A stretch of DNA of 64,000 bases from Psettodes erumei (taxonomy: Eukaryota > Chordata > Actinopteri > Pleuronectiformes > Psettodidae): contig JAFBJZ010000292.1 of NCBI GenBank assembly GCA_016785225.1, positions 1,232,465 through 1,296,464 on the forward strand, read 5' to 3'. The notes under the pieces were generated by a model, which saw nothing but the letters and a program-made list of their open reading frames with translations, was not told the DNA's origin and ran no database searches. The translations under genes and the position numbers were made by a program. Within the stretch, counting starts at the first letter, position 1, and each line of letters opens with the position of its first letter. This document shows positions 12,160-23,640 of this stretch, piece by piece.

Positions 12160-13000
12160 TGTTTCAGTTCACTCAAGAGAAAATGATGAATAAAGCCAAT
12201 CCCAAAAGAGGGATCTCTGCAGAAACTCCAGGGTTGATGCCAACAATTATAGCTCCCAAACATCATGCAGAGGGCAGCAGTGAAGGAGGGTATGTCCACA
12301 CTCAGCATGTACCATCTTGCAGAATTGCCCAACAAAGGAAAACATATTTGAAATAAATGTAAAAGATTCTAAGATAAGTTGAGACGATGGTTCAGTGTTT
12401 GCAGGGGGTCAGTTGATGTGCTGACTGTCTTCAGTTTTCCAGATTCCAGAACAGCAGAATCGGACCACACAAGTATGGATCATCACTTTGAAACTCATCT
12501 TGTGTAATTTCACAGTCCCTGGAAAATTACTGAGAATGACTAAGTTTTCAGTAAAGCCACGGATACTGTGAGAACCCAAATTATCATGAGCGGTACACTA
12601 CAGAGCTCCTCTGACCATTTCACCTCCCACAATTATTCCATTTTCCTCCACCAACATCTGAGAACACCTTGGAACTTCCATATTGTTTAAGGTCATCCTC
12701 GCCACAAGGAACAGGTGATCATTATTGGACCGCAAATGAACAGGCAAGTTAGCCACAGAAACATACCTGGGATTGACAATTTCAAATGCATCGTGGTAAA
12801 GAATTATCTTCAGGCATCCTGGATTTTCAATGAAGAACTGGTTGGACTTAAAGTTTTGTCAATCACTTATGTCACCAAAATCATCTTGGTGTGTTTCACA
12901 AGTCTGTTGTAACACCACATTCTGCATAATTCTGAATCTTGTTATGATGTCTTGAATATGTTGTTCGCAGTGGCCTCTGGTGACAGGCAGCGAACAAATC
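12160..13000 (-). pseudogene. Decayed minus-strand ORF resembling a multicopy fish ORF of unknown function
   Basis: Read on the minus strand, short pieces in changing frames look protein-like: FFIENPGCLKIILYHDAFEIVNP, about 12.85-12.78 kb, read here as FFIENPGCLK then ILYHDAFEIVNP; then ANLPVHLRSNNDHLFLVARM near 12.75-12.70 kb; then DNLGSHSI near 12.58 kb. This order resembles a protein repeated many times in fish genomes, probably transposon-derived. Frameshifts and stops separate the pieces, so it cannot encode a product. The family match is from memory of the pattern, not from a search. Confidence 0.4.
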
Positions 13001-13039
13001 TGAATCCTTCATACAATCACAGATTTTAGCAAAAGTGTC

Positions 13040-14078
13040 ATCTGTTAGAGAGGTAGTTTAGTATCACCCTGCCCCAACTCATGCACATTTTGTATCTCTT
13101 CAGCAAGTGTCTGTATTGTTGAAGCTGGGAGAAGGAGCTGCCCTTGCAATTTTAAGTAAAATAAACATACATCTCTAAGAAAGCACTCACTGAAATTGTC
13201 TGGTAATTTGGCCCCGTGGCGGCACGGTGAAGTTGGATCCTTTGCCATCACAATCAAAGTGCTCTAATTTGCACATACCTTGTCCGATCTGCCTCAAATT
13301 ACACACGTCCAATCAGAGCGGCGGCCTGAAGAGATCTATGGGAGTATATAGTCATACTGTCATAGCGCCACCTATTGGCAACAGGAAGAAATTTTCAAAA
13401 AACCCTCCCCATTGAGGTTATTTTGACCTAGGCGGATGAAATTCAGTAGATGTGTGGAATGTGCCACGACCTTCGAAAAAGTCTTTTGCGGCCATGCCTC
13501 AAACCTCACAGGAAGTCAGCCATTTTGATTTGAATATGAAAATTTGGCGTATTTTTCACCTTTTGCACATGTTATATTTGAAGGAACTCCTAGAGATTTC
13601 ATCATATCGACTTCAAACTTGTGCTGACTCTCGAGGCCTTGATGATCAAAAGTGACAGCACCACCTATTGGCAACAGGAAATTACACATTTTATACTTTG
13701 ATGTTGAACATACAGAAGCTCGATCAAACAGAGCTGAGATTTACACGGGTGAACCCCGAGACACCGCAGATGCTCGATTCTGAAGATGGCGTGCTCCCTC
13801 CACACAGCGTCCCTGTGGCGGCGCGGCGAAGTTGGATTCCTCGCCATCACCATCGAAAGGACTATAAATTGCACATACTTCATTCGCCGGCCTGAAGAGA
13901 TCTGCAGGACTATGTCATCGCATTGTCATAGCGCCACCTATTGGTGACAGGAGGAATTGTTCAAAAACGCCTCCCGTTGGGGTTTTCGGGGAAATTTGGG
14001 GAATTCGGCATCGGCCGGGTCCCCCGAGTTGGCGCAGGGGTGTGAGGGCCTGTTATTACTGCTTGCAGTTTTAACTAT
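13040..14078 (+). repeat. Interspersed repeat, first copy (two internal units)
   Basis: The right end shares long, nearly identical phrases with 22262-22792: cggccgggtcccccgagttgg, then ggggtg.gagggcctgttat.actgcttgcagtttta. Within this copy the segment around 13213-13415 (gtggcggcacggtgaagttgg, cgccacctattgg) recurs at about 13812-13960, so it holds two partial units. It has stops in all frames. I do not recognise a named family. Confidence 0.65.
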
Positions 14079-15838
14079 TTCTTTTTATTGATCTTCATAC
14101 CGTTATACGTAGACTGTAGCTTATGTTTGTATTTCAGTATTTGCATCCAGATAAAACCTTTTTATTCCCATTTTGTGTTTGTGTATTGATTGTGTGTGTT
14201 TGTTCAGGAGGTCTTTGAAAAAAATGGGAAAAATTATGGCGAAGTTATATAATGGCTGTTTTTAAAATCCGGAAGTTCAAAAGAACGGCTCTTTTGGCTT
14301 GGGGGCATCTCACTTTATCCTGGAAATAATAACTGGGAGGAATGATGAGGTGAGATTTGTAAATAATTAAAACTCAGATATCACACACCAATATCTGAGT
14401 TTGAGTTATTCTGAAATATTGATTATTACCTCATTTGTCATGTGTGGACTATATTCCATAGGGTGGCACAACATCCCTCTGCTGAGACAGTGACATCACT
14501 ATTTTGGATTTACCTTTAGTACAAAGTGTGTGTATGTGTAAAGCTATGCTGGCTTATGATATTCATACAATACCTACTCACAAATAAACATTAAAAACAA
14601 AACCGGCTGCAATGAATTTCTGTGCAAAACAGCTTTTACTACAAACACTTCCACACAAGAACATTGTTATCACACAAGAACATTTTGACAGAAAACAAAA
14701 GATATTTTAAATATTAGACAAATTGTTTTGATTAATCGTAGTTAGAAATGTTGTAGAAGCCACCGTGGTGCATCTCATTAAAATGCAAGATGATGTACAG
14801 GTCCGGAGTATTTATTGTAGAAGTTGTGGAGTTAACAGTTGGGAGGTTATGGTCATTGTGTCCTAGCAAAGTTGTCATAAAGTTGTGCTTGTTGTAAAGT
14901 TGTGTCCTTAAGTTGTGGTTTCTGGTCACGTGCATAGTCCCTAGTCCTTCACAACACAAATAAATAAAATTCGAGAAAATGACAGGTAAATGTCTGCATA
15001 CAGTCCACTTTTACTACTACTATTACTACTGTAAACTTTGCAACCTTGCAAACAGGAGATAAGCCTTTTCAAGTCTTAAATGAGTGGAGTCATGGCTTCG
15101 CGTTCATGTTTATGAGCCGTTCAAAAGAATCGGTTCGTTCGCGAACTGTCGGTGAAACCTTAACGTTGGGAGGACGAATGTCTCTCACCGTGACGTTGAA
15201 GCTGCGGAGCTGAAGTGAATGACCGTGTTTAGCTGTTGGCACCAGTGCTAACGTCTCCCTGGTTAATGTCGCTGAGAGGGAGACGCGAAGTACAAAACGA
15301 CTTGTTGAGTAACTTTGGTTTGGTCCGATGAGAAATTAGAGAAGAGTCAAATTAACACCTGCTGTTCAACACGTGACAACTTGAGAGTTTTATATGAACG
15401 CTGTGCAGGCACGTTACGTTTGTAGGTCAGAAGAAGAAGAAAATGTTTGAGCCAATAATAAAGACAAGATGGTTTTTATTAGATAACATGTGAGCCCGAA
15501 TTGAAGAAGTGACCGACGTTATTCAGAGGTGACGTGTAGTTTTGATGTACAGTCTATATATTATTACTATGAATGGTAAGAGCTTTAAAATACAGAAACC
15601 TTCAATGAGGACTGGGGTTAGTCCTCAAAGACTCTTCTGAACATCTGGATGAAAAAATCATCTATAACATATTTCTGATGTTGTGGCTGTTTCCATATCA
15701 ATGTTTGTGGAAGTGATTGTGAAGAAAAATGTTAAATGAATAATCAACACGCACAAACATAAATGATGATAAACCTCTGTGTGAGTCCCACATCAGCTGA
15801 TCATGTGATTTGCTGTAAACGCAGGAATAGAAGCTCAA
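14079..15838. other. Gene-free stretch upstream of the NLR gene
   Basis: No coding sequence recognised. The motif ctcttttggcttggggg near 14288 and caaaagaatcggttcg near 15122 look like parts of small repeats but have no clear ends. The last several hundred bases probably include the NLR promoter. Confidence 0.45.
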
Positions 15839-16048
15839 AGTGAAAGTGTTTGTGTGTCGGACTCCATTCTAACTGCAGCGAGCAGACGGAAACTGAGGAA
15901 TGTGAGTGTTGAAACGATGTTGGTCTCATTTTACCGTCACGGTGTGGGATTCAGTTTTGTCCCTGTGGACTGTGGAGGGACGAAGAGTCAGAGTGAACCT
16001 CTGTCCAAACGAAGACACTGAAGGACAAGCTACTTCCTGTTCTCTCAG
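15839..16048 (+). other. Probable non-coding first exon of the NLR gene
   Basis: A donor-like site (tctctcag then gtagga) lies at 16048/16049, and an acceptor just before 16165 precedes the first coding exon. The sequence between about 15.84 and 16.05 kb has exon-like composition but no open frame joined to the coding exon. The transcription start is not visible. Confidence 0.35.
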
Positions 16049-16181
16049 GTAGGACAGTTTGACACAGCGCTGTGATTGCCTGAAAAAACTTAGTGAACCT
16101 GCAGCTCACCCCAGAAAACTATCTTTTATTCCACTGTGTGTGTGTGTTTTACTGTCTTCTCTAGCAGACTGACTGAGGAAG

Positions 16182-19100
16182 ATGAGTGTTTGTGTGGAGG
16201 AAGAGGAGGACAGAGCCGGGTCTCCAGGATCTGACTGTCTGACTCTGAAGAGTGGCTGGTCCAAAGACTGGCCTCTAAACTTCAGTCCTGGACCTGGACC
16301 CTCAGACTCAAAGTAAGAGACCTGCTACAAGCACCAGAGCTCAGGCAGTAGTTTGTGTATTTTGAGCGGCATCATGAACTTTCATGAGAAGATTCATCAA
16401 TGACTGATGTGAATAAAGACATGTTTGTGTTTGCAGAGGTCAGGACCACAGACTGAGAACAGGGTCTCCAGGATCTGACTGTCTGTCTCTGAAGAGTGAC
16501 CAGTCCAAAGACTGTCCTCCAAACTTCAGTCCTGGACCTGGACCCTCAGACTCAAAGTAAGAGACAGTTTCTACTGTAAACTGACCTGAAGACAATTCAC
16601 TCATGAGACATATTTGACCTGCTGGACAAAAGACAACCTGGTGTCTCCATGTTCCACATGAATGATTCACACGTCTGTGTCTTTAAGTTGTCGTCACAGT
16701 GAAGATTTGTGTTGAAGAAAGCAGCTAATTCAATGTTGATCAGCACAGCTTCTACACACTGTGACCCACATCCCAACACCCAGCAGAAGCTTCAAGGTCT
16801 CAAGAGGAGGTCTGTCCTCAGGCCCACTTGTATCACTTAAGACCTGCCCCCTTGAGGTGGGCGACCAATCAAAACACAAATGACAACCTGAGACACTGTA
16901 GTGATAAAGACTTGTCTTCACAGAGAGAAGAGGAGTCCGTCCTGTTGTGCTTTGTGTGAGGACGTCCTGAAGGATCCGGTCTCTACCAGCTGTGGACAGA
17001 GGTTCTGGGACCAGTCCGGTTCACCAGGAGTCACCCACTGTCCCCAGTGTGGACAAAGAACCAGAGCTCGACTGCAGACAGATGGTGATAGCAGCAGTGT
17101 CCAGGGTAAGACTGTCCATGTGTGAACACAGGACCAGTTGTGCTCTGCAGTGTCATTAGTTCCATCACACAGCTGTGACATTTAAGATGAAGTAACAACC
17201 ACAACATGAAGGAGCTGAAGGAGCAGCTTCTCTTTCTTTAGTCTGACACAGTTTCTTCTCTTTCAGCAGAGAGTGGTCTGCACCAGGTTCTACATCAACA
17301 CAAGATCAGTCTGAGGAGCAGGTGTCAACGTGTATCTGAAGGAACTGATGAAACAGGAAGTGGAACCCTCCTCAACAGGATCTACACTGAGCTCTACATC
17401 ACAGAAGGATGGAGTGAAGAGGTTAATACCCAACATGAGGTGAGGCAGCTCGAGACATCTTCCAAGACGAAGAAAGTCCATGACGCTCCAATCAAGTGCA
17501 GCGACATCTTTAAAGCCTCACCTGAGCAGCAGGGACACATCAGAGTCGTTCTGACCAATGGCGTCGCCGGTGTTGGAAAAACCTTCTCGGTGCAGAAGTT
17601 CGCTCTGGACTGGGCCGAGGGTTTGGAGAACCAGGACGTCAGCCTGCTGGTCCTGCTTTCCTTCCGGGAGCTGAACCTGATCCAACACGAGCAGTACAGT
17701 CTTCTCATGCTGCTCCGTGTTTTCCATCCAACATTAGAGAAGGTCACAGCAGAGACGCTTGCTGTCTCTAAAGTCCTGTTCATCTTTGACGGCCTGGACG
17801 AAAGCAGACTCCCACTGGATTTCAACAACGAGAAGGTTGTGACCGACGTCACGCAGGAGTCATCGGTCAACCTGCTGCTGACAAACCTCATCCAGAGGAA
17901 GCTGCTTCCCTCGGCTCTCATCTGGATCACTTCCCGACCCGCGGCAGCCAATCGGATCCCTCCTGAGTGCGTGGACAGGGTGACTGAAGTACGAGGCTTC
18001 ACGGACGCCCAGAAGGAGGAGTACTTCAGGAGGAGGTTCAGTGATGAAGAGCGATCCAGCAGAATCATCTCACACATCACAGCATCCAAGAGTCTCCACA
18101 TCATGTGTCAAATCCCGGTCTTCTGCTGGATCAGTGCCACAGTTCTGGACCACATGTTGACTACAGACCAGAGAGGAGAGCTGCCCAAGACCCTGACGGA
18201 CATGTACTCACACTTCCTGCTGGTTCAGACAAAGAGGAAGAAGTACAAGTATGATGAGGGACATGAGACAAGTCCACAGAAGATGACAGAGGCTGACAGG
18301 GAAGTTCTTCTGAAGCTGGGGAGGCTGGCTTTTGAACATCTGGAGAGAGGAAACATCATGTTCTACCAAGACGACCTGGAGCGGTGTGGTCTTGATGTCA
18401 CAGAAGCCTCGGTGTACTCAGGAGTTTGTACAGAGATCTTCAAACCAGAGTGTGTGATCTTCCAGAAAACAGTATACTGCTTTGTTCATCTGAGTGTTCA
18501 GGAGTTCCTGGCTGCAGTCTACATGTTCCACTGTTACTCTAATAATATTACAGAGGTCCTGGAGAACTTCCTGGGGGAAGATGACAAACACAGAAAGTCT
18601 TTCCTCAAGGAGATTTTGAATTATTTTGGGAACAAATACGACGTAACCCTGGATGACTTCCTGAGGAATACCATGGAGAAATCCCTTCACAGTAAAAATG
18701 GCCACCTGGACCTGTTTGTCCGTTTCCTACATGGACTCTCTCTGGAGTCCAACCAGAGAATGTTAGGAGGCCTCCTGGGTGGGACAAAGAACCATCCAGA
18801 GATTATTCAGAGAGCCATCAAGAACCTGAAGGAGATGAACAGTGATTATATCTCTCCTGACAGAAGCATCAACATCTTCCACTGCCTGATGGAGATGAAG
18901 GATCACTCGGTGTATCAGGAGATCCAAGAGTTCCTGAAGTCAGAGAACAGATCAGGGAAGAATCTCTCTGACATCCACTGCTCAGGCCTGGCCTACTTGC
19001 TGCAGATGTCAGAGGAAGTTCTGGAGGAGTTGGACCTGAAGAAGTACAACACATCAATGGAGGGACGACGGAGACTGATCCCAGCTGTGAGGAACTGCAG

Positions 19101-21621
19101 GAAGGCTCGGTGAGTCCAGACCTGCTCATGAACATCATCATTCAGAGTTTTACAGTGAAGGATTTTAGCTCAGGTGTGTTTTTGTAGATCTTTCACTTGT
19201 CTGTGATTGTTACTGTTGATCTTCATGAAGACACTTTTTCTCTTTGTCATGAACCGTGTTAATGACAAACACATGAAAACAGTGTGTGACAGCAGCAGGA
19301 AGCAGAGACACATCATCTTTACATGGAAATGTTCTGGAGTCAGATAAAGAACAGAAAACACATATTTTTCTTCCTGACTCTGGGGGTCCAACCACATCAG
19401 GCCTGAATGTAACTCCATGTTTTCAAACTAAAGATTCCCATTAAAAGTCTGCAGCTTTGAGAGTGATGACAATTCTGGTTTCATGTCAAACACAATAAGA
19501 TTCACTGAACCAGAGAAGTGTTCATCAAATGAAGATGTGATGATACACACTGAATGTTTTTGTCTAATTTTATTCTAACACGTTTTTATCTGTTCTCTAA
19601 TCACAGACTCACTGATTGTGGACTCTCAGAGTCTGACTGTGAAGTCATAGTCTCAGCTCTGAAGTCCAACCCGTCCCATCTGATAGAACTGGACCTGAGT
19701 ATGAACCACCTGCAGGATTCAGGAGTGAAGCTGCTGTGTGGTTTTCTGGAGAGTCCAGACTGTAGACTTGAGACTCTGAGGTCAGACTCCATGTTTGAGT
19801 TGTGTGCTGAGATGAATGTGATGTAAAGTTGTGTTGACAGTAAAGTGCAGACATAAGGCTGAGATGGTCCTGATCAGGTCTGAGGCGCTTCATGCTGAAC
19901 TAAACTTAATGTTTCTGTCCAAACAGTTCAATCAGTTTGTTTTAAATCCTGAACTTGTTACTTCCCTCTTTGCTCTGGAGGTGTTGGATTTTCAGGAACT
20001 TTGTCTCTAAACTCACATCTTTGATTCTTTATTCAGATTAAAGAGCTGCAGTTTGTCAAAGATCAGCTGTGGTTCTCTGGTCGCAGCTCTGAAGTCCAAC
20101 CCGTCCCATCTGACAGAACTGGACCTGAGTGACAACAACCTGCAGGATTCAGGAGTGAAGCTGCTGTGTGGTTTTCTGGAGAGTCCAGACTGTAGACTGG
20201 AGACTCTGAGGTCAGACTCCATGTTTGAGTTGTGTGCTGAGATGAATGTGATGTAAAGTTGTGTTGACAGTAAAGTGCAGACATAAGGCTGAGATGATCC
20301 TGATCCAGTCTGAGGAGCTTCATGCTGAACTCTGCTTTAGTCCTTCAAAGAAGAAGAAAACACTGAATCTATCAGCCAATCACTAATCAATAATCAGTAT
20401 CTGCTGGTTCCAACACTTTTATAAGGCTCTGTGATGTTTGTACTGACTGAAACCTTCAAACCCAAGAAGCCACAACATCAAGTTGTGTTTCTGTTTGACT
20501 CCATGAAATGTTTGAAGTCAGTGAAGCAGGTTTTTAAGTGTCTGCCTCCAAACACTGGAGTTACTTTTCTCTAGATTTCTATAAATCTGTTCACATTTCC
20601 TCCACAGTGCAGACGACATGTTGTTGTCTCTGAATACTTGAGGAACTTTAGTAGAATCTGAAATTAATGTGAGTTTGTAGAGATGGAGCCACAGGTGGAG
20701 CTGCAGAGTTTCACAGCTGAAGTCACCACGTCTTTATTGAAGCAGCAGCATGTTGTCATTCAGAGGAACCAGAACTCTTTGTCACTTTGTGGATCTGACT
20801 GTTTGGAACCTGCGTCCTGTTGGGTTCAGGTGTTTGGACTTTCCATGTTCTAAACTTCTACCTTGGAAACTTTCTTCAGCTCTGAACAAATGATGAAACA
20901 CTCAACGCTTTCAAGCAGGAACTTTGTCTCTAAACTCACATCTTTGATTCTTTATTCAGATTGTGGTGGTGCAGTTTGTCAGAGATCAGCTGTGGTTCTC
21001 TGGTCTCAGCTCTGAAGTCCAACCCGTCCCATCTGACAGAACTGGACCTGAGTGACAACAACCTGCAGGATTCAGGAGTGAAGCTGCTGTGTGGTTTTCT
21101 GGAGAGTCCAGACTGTAGACTGGAGACTCTGAGGTCAGACTCCATGTTTGAGTTGTGTGCTGAGATGAATGTGATGTAAAGTTGTGTTGACAGTAAAGTG
21201 CAGACATAAGGCTGAGATGATCCTGATCCAGTCTGAGGAGCTTCATGCTGAACTAAACTTCATGTTTCTGTCCAAACAGTTCAATCAGTTTGTTTTAAAT
21301 CCTGAACTTGTTACTTCCCTCTTTGCTCTGGAGGTGTTGGATTTTCAAGAACTTTGTCTCTAAACTCACATCTTTGATTCTTTATTCAGATTGATGGGGT
21401 GCAGTTTGTCAGAGATCAGCTGTGGTTCTCTGGTCTCAGCTCTGAAGTCCAACCCATCCCATCTGACAGAACTGGACCTCAGTGGAAACGACCTACAGGA
21501 TTCAGACCTGAAGGAGCTTTGTGGTCTTGTGGAGAGTCCAGACTTTGGACTGAAGACTGTGATGTCAGTAGAGGGTTTGAGTTGGTCCATGTTGTTCCCA
21601 GCTGTGAGAGGAGACCGGTGA
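16182..21621 (+). CDS. Fish-type NLR (NLRC3/NLRP12-like): RING-like remnant, FISNA, NACHT, LRRs; 8 coding exons, 1009 aa
   Basis: Cytosolic innate-immune receptor of the fish-expanded NLR group; ligand unknown. Coding exons: 16182-16312, 16437-16556, 16924-17105, 17267-19109, 19607-19780, 20037-20210, 20960-21133 and 21390-21621; total 3030 nt, in frame at every junction. Exons 1 and 2 encode two copies of a peptide unit (GSPGSDCL.LKS...SKD followed by NFSPGPGPSDSK). Exon 3 encodes a RING-like finger (CALCEDVLKDPVSTSCG ... CPQCGQR) lacking the central cysteines. The large exon holds FISNA (LLNRIYTELYITEG) and NACHT with Walker A GVAGVGKT (243-250) and Walker B LFIFDGLDE (D319). Each of the next three exons is 174 bp and carries an LRR unit (SHLTELDLSDNNLQDSGVK type); the fourth is terminal. 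No PYD or CARD and no C-terminal B30.2 exon is seen before 26 kb. The large-exon acceptor is NAGNAG, so start 17267 or 17270 is possible. Confidence 0.88.
19607..21621 (+). repeat. Tandemly duplicated LRR exons with matching introns
   Basis: Four LRR exons lie at 19607, 20037, 20960 and 21390. The spacing from exon 1 to 2 and from 3 to 4 is exactly 430 bp, and the introns within both pairs carry the same text (for example gttcaatcagtttgttttaa and ttgctctggaggtgttgg). The downstream flank atgtttgagttgtgtgctga follows each of the first three exons. This indicates duplication of a two-exon module, with extra sequence between the pairs. Confidence 0.85.
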
Positions 21622-22261
21622 CAGGACTCAGGAACTGGATAGAAAGACGAGAGAGAACAGCCAATCAGACCAGCTTGTTGTGATCATGTGACACAGGCTG
21701 TACAGAGACAGCGGTTCATCACGTGATCAGTTGAACATGAACGCAGTGATGTTCCTCAGTGAAGATCTCAGAGAGATCATGTTCCACCTGCAGTCAGCTG
21801 GTCATCACAGGCCAGTGTTTCCTGCTGCTTCCTGTCAAAATAAGAGTGCACTGATTCCACCACATGTTCTTGTCTCATTTTCAGTGGGACTGGATTCAGT
21901 CAGAATCTGTTTTCCTTCCAGTAACCAGTGATGTACCTGATGATTGTCTGGATTTATTACTGTTGTAGTACAGGTGTGAGCTGTTCATCATCACAGTTAA
22001 TGAACAAGTGTCTGATTGTCTCCATCTCCTCCATTACTGTTGTTTTGAGTTTGACAGGTGTGATGAATCTGCAGGTCTTCAGGATCACAGTTAATGAACA
22101 AGTGTCACTGATTTAATTCATCATGACTGAACTGAGCTTTTAATCATATGGTCAATAATCTGCTTTCATATTTACTCGCCTGATGTTTGACTACGTATGT
22201 TTGGTGGCAAAATGGCTCAGTGGGACATGGTCTGCAGGTCTGTTACAGGAACATTTGGTGT
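21622..22261. other. 3' flank of the NLR gene
   Basis: Probably 3' UTR at first. It contains an imperfect internal duplication: atcacagttaatgaacaagtgt appears near 21991-22012 and again near 22084-22105. No poly(A) signal or B30.2-like exon was recognised. Confidence 0.45.
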
Positions 22262-22792
22262 TCAATAAGTGCGAGACCTTGAAAAAACCTTGAGACATGA
22301 CTCAAACCCAACAGGAACATGTTGATGTGAATATGCAAATTGGGGATATTTAGTGACAGCAAATGACAAATTCTGTAGTTTGATGTTGAACGCACGGTGG
22401 CTCGATCAGATGGAGCTGAGATTTACTATGACGAGCCCAGACACATGGCAGATGCTCAATTCTAAAGATAACATGCTCCCACCTCATGGAGTCCCCGTGG
22501 CGGGTCGGCGAATTTGGATCCCTCGCAATTGCCATTGAAAGCGTAGTAAGTTGCACATGCCTCATCCGATCTGCCTCAAATTACACATGTAAGATCGGGG
22601 CGGCGTCCTGAAGAGATCTGCAGGACTATATTGTCGCATTGTTGTAGCGCCATCTATTGGCAACAGAAAGAAATGTTCAAAAACACCTCCCCGTATGGCT
22701 TTTTGGGGAAATTCAGGGAATTCAGCGTCGGCCGGGTCCCCCGAGTTGGCACAGGGGTGCGAGGGCCTGTTATCACTGCTTGCAGTTTTAAT
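22262..22792 (+). repeat. Interspersed repeat, second copy
   Basis: Same family, order and orientation as the right part of 13040-14078, with small insertions and deletions. Shared landmarks include tttgatgttgaac, agctgagatttac, ctattggcaacag and the terminal tgcttgcagttttaa. The two copies flank the NLR gene. Confidence 0.7.
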
Positions 22793-23164
22793 TTCAGTTT
22801 ATAATTTATTAACAATTAATATGATGCAAAGGAACTGATGAACAACTGTCAACAGTGATTTGTAATACAAAGATAACATTTCTGCTAACCAGTGAACGCA
22901 GAAATTCATAATTTTTCTTTAATTTCCAAAATGCTTTGACAGTCTAGCAAAATAACTTTAAGTTAAGTTTTACTAGGCTACTAACCTGCTTGTATTGTTT
23001 TTAACACAGCATAATATTTTAAAATTTATAATAAACATAATATTACTATATTTGTATATTCTTTTAACCACACAATATGACATACATTTGTAAAATGAAA
23101 TACATTTTTTTCTGTATTAAAAAATATCTACATGGACAAAATACTTTTCTTTTTTACATGTTCT

Positions 23165-23640
23165 TCTCGTATCGCTTAACCACTACTGAGCAAAATTATG
23201 GTGTGGGCAATCGTGAGTTCCTATCTGTTAAATTCGCATTGGAAGAATCAAGGCGATGGCTGGAGGGGGCTCAGATTCCTTTTCTGGTTTGGATGGATCA
23301 TAAGAATCTGGAATACTTATGAAGTGCTCAATGGCTAAACCCTCGCCAGGCCAGGTGGGCTATGTTTTTCTCCAGATTCAACTTTCGTCTCACATATCAC
23401 CCAGGCACCAAGAATCCAAAACCCAACATACTGTAGATGATTCGATCCAGCGAGCGATCCATTTCCTGACACCATCCTTCAACCCAATGTCATCAACCTT
23501 GACATTGAATGTTGTGTAAGATGCGCCCAAGAGGATTCCGCTGCACCCAGTAACTGCCCTTTACGTACCAGCCAGCGTACGACCTCAGAAGGCCAGAGCA
23601 TCCCGAATGCCCCCTACCCCTGCTTCACAAGTCCCAAATT
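23165..23640 (+). mobile_element. Ty3/gypsy retrotransposon fragment (RNase H region of pol), decayed
   Basis: The plus-strand frame reads YRLTTTEQNYGVGNREFLSV, then ALEESRRWLEG, then FLVWMDHKNLEYL, then a stop, and continues in the same frame as AQWLNPRQARWAMFFSRFNF and LTYHPGTKNPKPNIL. This is the RNase H segment after reverse transcriptase in Ty3/gypsy LTR elements. An in-frame TGA at 23320-23322 and a TAG just after the NIL codons break it. No LTRs, RT core or integrase are recognisable, so it is a small relic. Confidence 0.8.

Noticed and set aside
17394..18104. 236-codon minus-strand ORF opposite the NLR NACHT exon
   Set aside because: It is the antisense shadow of a firmly assigned coding exon.
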